64,000 bases of DNA from Bradyrhizobium sp. 141 (GTDB lineage Bacteria; Pseudomonadota; Alphaproteobacteria; Rhizobiales; Xanthobacteraceae), in the NCBI RefSeq assembly GCF_023074055.1, contig NZ_JADPKR010000005.1:33192-97191 (forward strand), in the 5' to 3' direction. Each line of letters begins with the position of its first letter. Within the stretch, counting starts at the first letter, position 1. Below are positions 63,003 to 64,000 of the stretch, piece by piece. The translations under genes and the position numbers were made by a program. Under the pieces are notes generated by a model. The model did not search any database. It worked only from the letters and a program-made list of their open reading frames with translations, and was not told the origin of the DNA.

Positions 63003-63618
63003 AAGCTCGGCGTGCCGCGATCGAGATCTGCCAAGCTTTCGGGAAGGCGCCAACGCGAGCAACGAACGAGGAACAGATGCTGTCCTACGGGACGGACCAC
63101 CTCGAATGGGATGCAGATAGCCGCGCAACGCAGCCATCGTACCGCCGACGCGGCTCAATCGTCATTGAAGCCGTCGAAAAAGCCAAGATCGAACTGGACG
63201 ACATAGACCTCGATGAAACGGCCGGCCTCCCCCGGCAAGGTCCACCGGTCGGATCTGAAGGCCCCCTGAAGCCGGGGAAGCTATCGGTGTCATCTTGATG
63301 AAATGGTTCGACCTGCATTCTCGCTGGTAGTGCTTGGCCCATCGCCCTGCAGGGAAATCAACAGCGAAGACAGCAGCGAGGGATGCTGTATCTTAGATAC
63401 GTCAATCGTGCTCATGAGCGCAAAAGGCAAAGCCCAAGCAACCCAGTGGAGGTTGCCCAGCTAGCGTCATGAAGATTCATTCCGAGCGAAGCGCAGTTTT
63501 CGCAGCGAAAGCGGGCCACTCTCTGGCGCAGCACAAAGACGTAGGAGCTAACCGCTCCCATCCGGCGTGCCCCATCGCAGATAATCGTAGTTTGGCGTAG
63601 AACATCGTGAGTGGCCCT
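63003..63618. other. Non-coding stretch after the autotransporter
   Basis: These 616 bases contain only short readings (such as one from 63077 to 63298) with no ribosome site, no family resemblance and no consistent codon use. I see no terminator, RNA or mobile element that I can support. Confidence 0.5.
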
Positions 63619-63695
63619 TGGTAGCGGGAGAGGGACTCGAACCCCCGACCCCAGGATTATGATTCCCGTGCTCTAACCAGCTGAGCTACCCCGCC
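63619..63695 (-). tRNA. tRNA-Met (anticodon CAT)
   Basis: The 77-nt minus-strand sequence folds as a cloverleaf: acceptor GGCGGGG pairing with TCCCGCT (G-U at both ends), D-arm GCTCAGCTGGTTAGAGC, anticodon loop ATCATAA, T-loop TTCGAGT and encoded CCA. The CAT anticodon and a paired first base indicate elongator tRNA-Met; a lysidine-modified tRNA-Ile2 is the alternative. Confidence 0.93.
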
Positions 63696-63856
63696 ACAGG
63701 GCCCGCGAACCGCCTGATACGGCCGATCTCGCGAACGCGCGGCATATAAGGAAGGGGCCGGCGGGAAGTCAAGCAAAGTGGTCCGCCTTTTTCCGCCTTC
63801 GCCAAGGCTACGGCGGGACAAGCCGCTTTGTGAATACGGCCTCTTTTTCAAAGAGT

Positions 63857-63898
63857 TCGTCATGGCCGGGCTTGTCCGGACAAGCCCGGCCATGACGA
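63857..63898. repeat. Perfect 42-bp palindrome (REP-like)
   Basis: Two perfect 21-base arms meet without a loop; the left arm begins TCGTCATGGCCGGGCTTG. It lies upstream of tRNA-Met and downstream of the gene end at 63920. GC-rich palindromes of this kind are dispersed in Bradyrhizobium-type genomes; it could also stop transcription of the minus-strand gene. Confidence 0.75.
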
Positions 63899-63919
63899 GA
63901 TCTGGGGCGGAACAAGGCC

Positions 63920-64000
63920 CTATTTCGGCCTTACATTCGGGTCGCCGCCGGGGCTACCGGGGGGCGGGATCACCGGGGTGTTGCCGCCGGTGTCGGGATC
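63920..64000 (-). CDS. C-terminal end of a gene running off the window
   Basis: The minus-strand frame open to the window edge ends DPDTGGNTPVIPPPGSPGG followed by DPNVRPK and TAG. The Pro/Gly-rich tail looks like the disordered end of a small exported or hypothetical protein. Only 26 residues are visible, so no function can be given. Confidence 0.45.
   Translation of the reverse strand, partial: DPDTGGNTPVIPPPGSPGGDPNVRPK

Noticed and set aside
62996..63298. 100-codon plus-strand reading after the autotransporter
   Set aside because: It overlaps the autotransporter stop, has no ribosome site and matches nothing I know.
63657..63893. 78-codon minus-strand reading over tRNA-Met
   Set aside because: It runs through part of the tRNA gene and the palindrome; the tRNA explains the sequence.

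Overview
The window looks like chromosomal DNA of a GC-rich alphaproteobacterium of the Bradyrhizobium/Rhodopseudomonas type. This is inferred from protein character, the very high density of acyl-CoA catabolic genes, a Rhizobiales-style tRNA-Met(CAT) and REP-like palindromes. No 16S or housekeeping marker is present, so the genus is inference.

About 54 kb is a catabolic supercluster. Bases 79-45173 hold a CoA-thioester 'catabolon': two AMP-forming ligases of the cyclohexanecarboxylate-CoA ligase (AliA) type; four acyl-CoA dehydrogenases; enoyl-CoA hydratase/isomerase family proteins, including a clear homologue of the ring-opening hydrolase BadI next to a BadH-like SDR; DECR-, PECR- and HSD17B4-like SDRs; tandem and single hot-dog (MaoC) hydratases; a CitE-like lyase; a BKACE (DUF849) enzyme; a thiolase/DUF35 pair; two CaiB/BaiF CoA transferases or racemases; and three APH-type kinases. 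One kinase is paired with an acyl-CoA dehydrogenase as in LvaA-LvaC/ACAD11. Uptake is covered by one complete branched-chain-type ABC transporter (livHMGF plus binding protein), two further binding proteins of that type, an orphan Bug binding protein and an MFS permease. Together this suggests import and beta-oxidation-like dismantling of a branched or alicyclic acid, possibly terpenoid- or naphthenic-acid-like. The actual substrate cannot be read from the sequence.

An 18-bp imperfect palindrome (TAGTACRCT-AGYGTACTA) recurs in nearly every promoter region between 7.5 and 45.2 kb. Two copies flank the promoter region of a MarR-family gene at 40307. I infer one MarR regulon, analogous to BadR control of bad/ali genes. 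An embedded LysR unit (14.5-19.2 kb: unknown protein, MFS permease, kinase, LysR) lacks the motif and has its own perfect palindrome.

Bases 45305-54333 encode an aromatic-ring pathway without the motif: ACMSD-like amidohydrolase, ferredoxin reductase, Rieske dioxygenase alpha and beta subunits, diol-dehydrogenase-like SDR, Rieske ferredoxin, TetR regulator, two extradiol-dioxygenase-fold proteins (one with all three metal ligands lost) and another SDR. The unit ends in a broken FAD-monooxygenase fragment abutting two hairpin repeats.

From 54.8 kb the content changes: a GAF-like/LytTR transcription factor, an AmpH-like serine hydrolase translationally coupled to a 1935-residue autotransporter, then tRNA-Met, a perfect 42-bp palindrome and the tail of a further gene.
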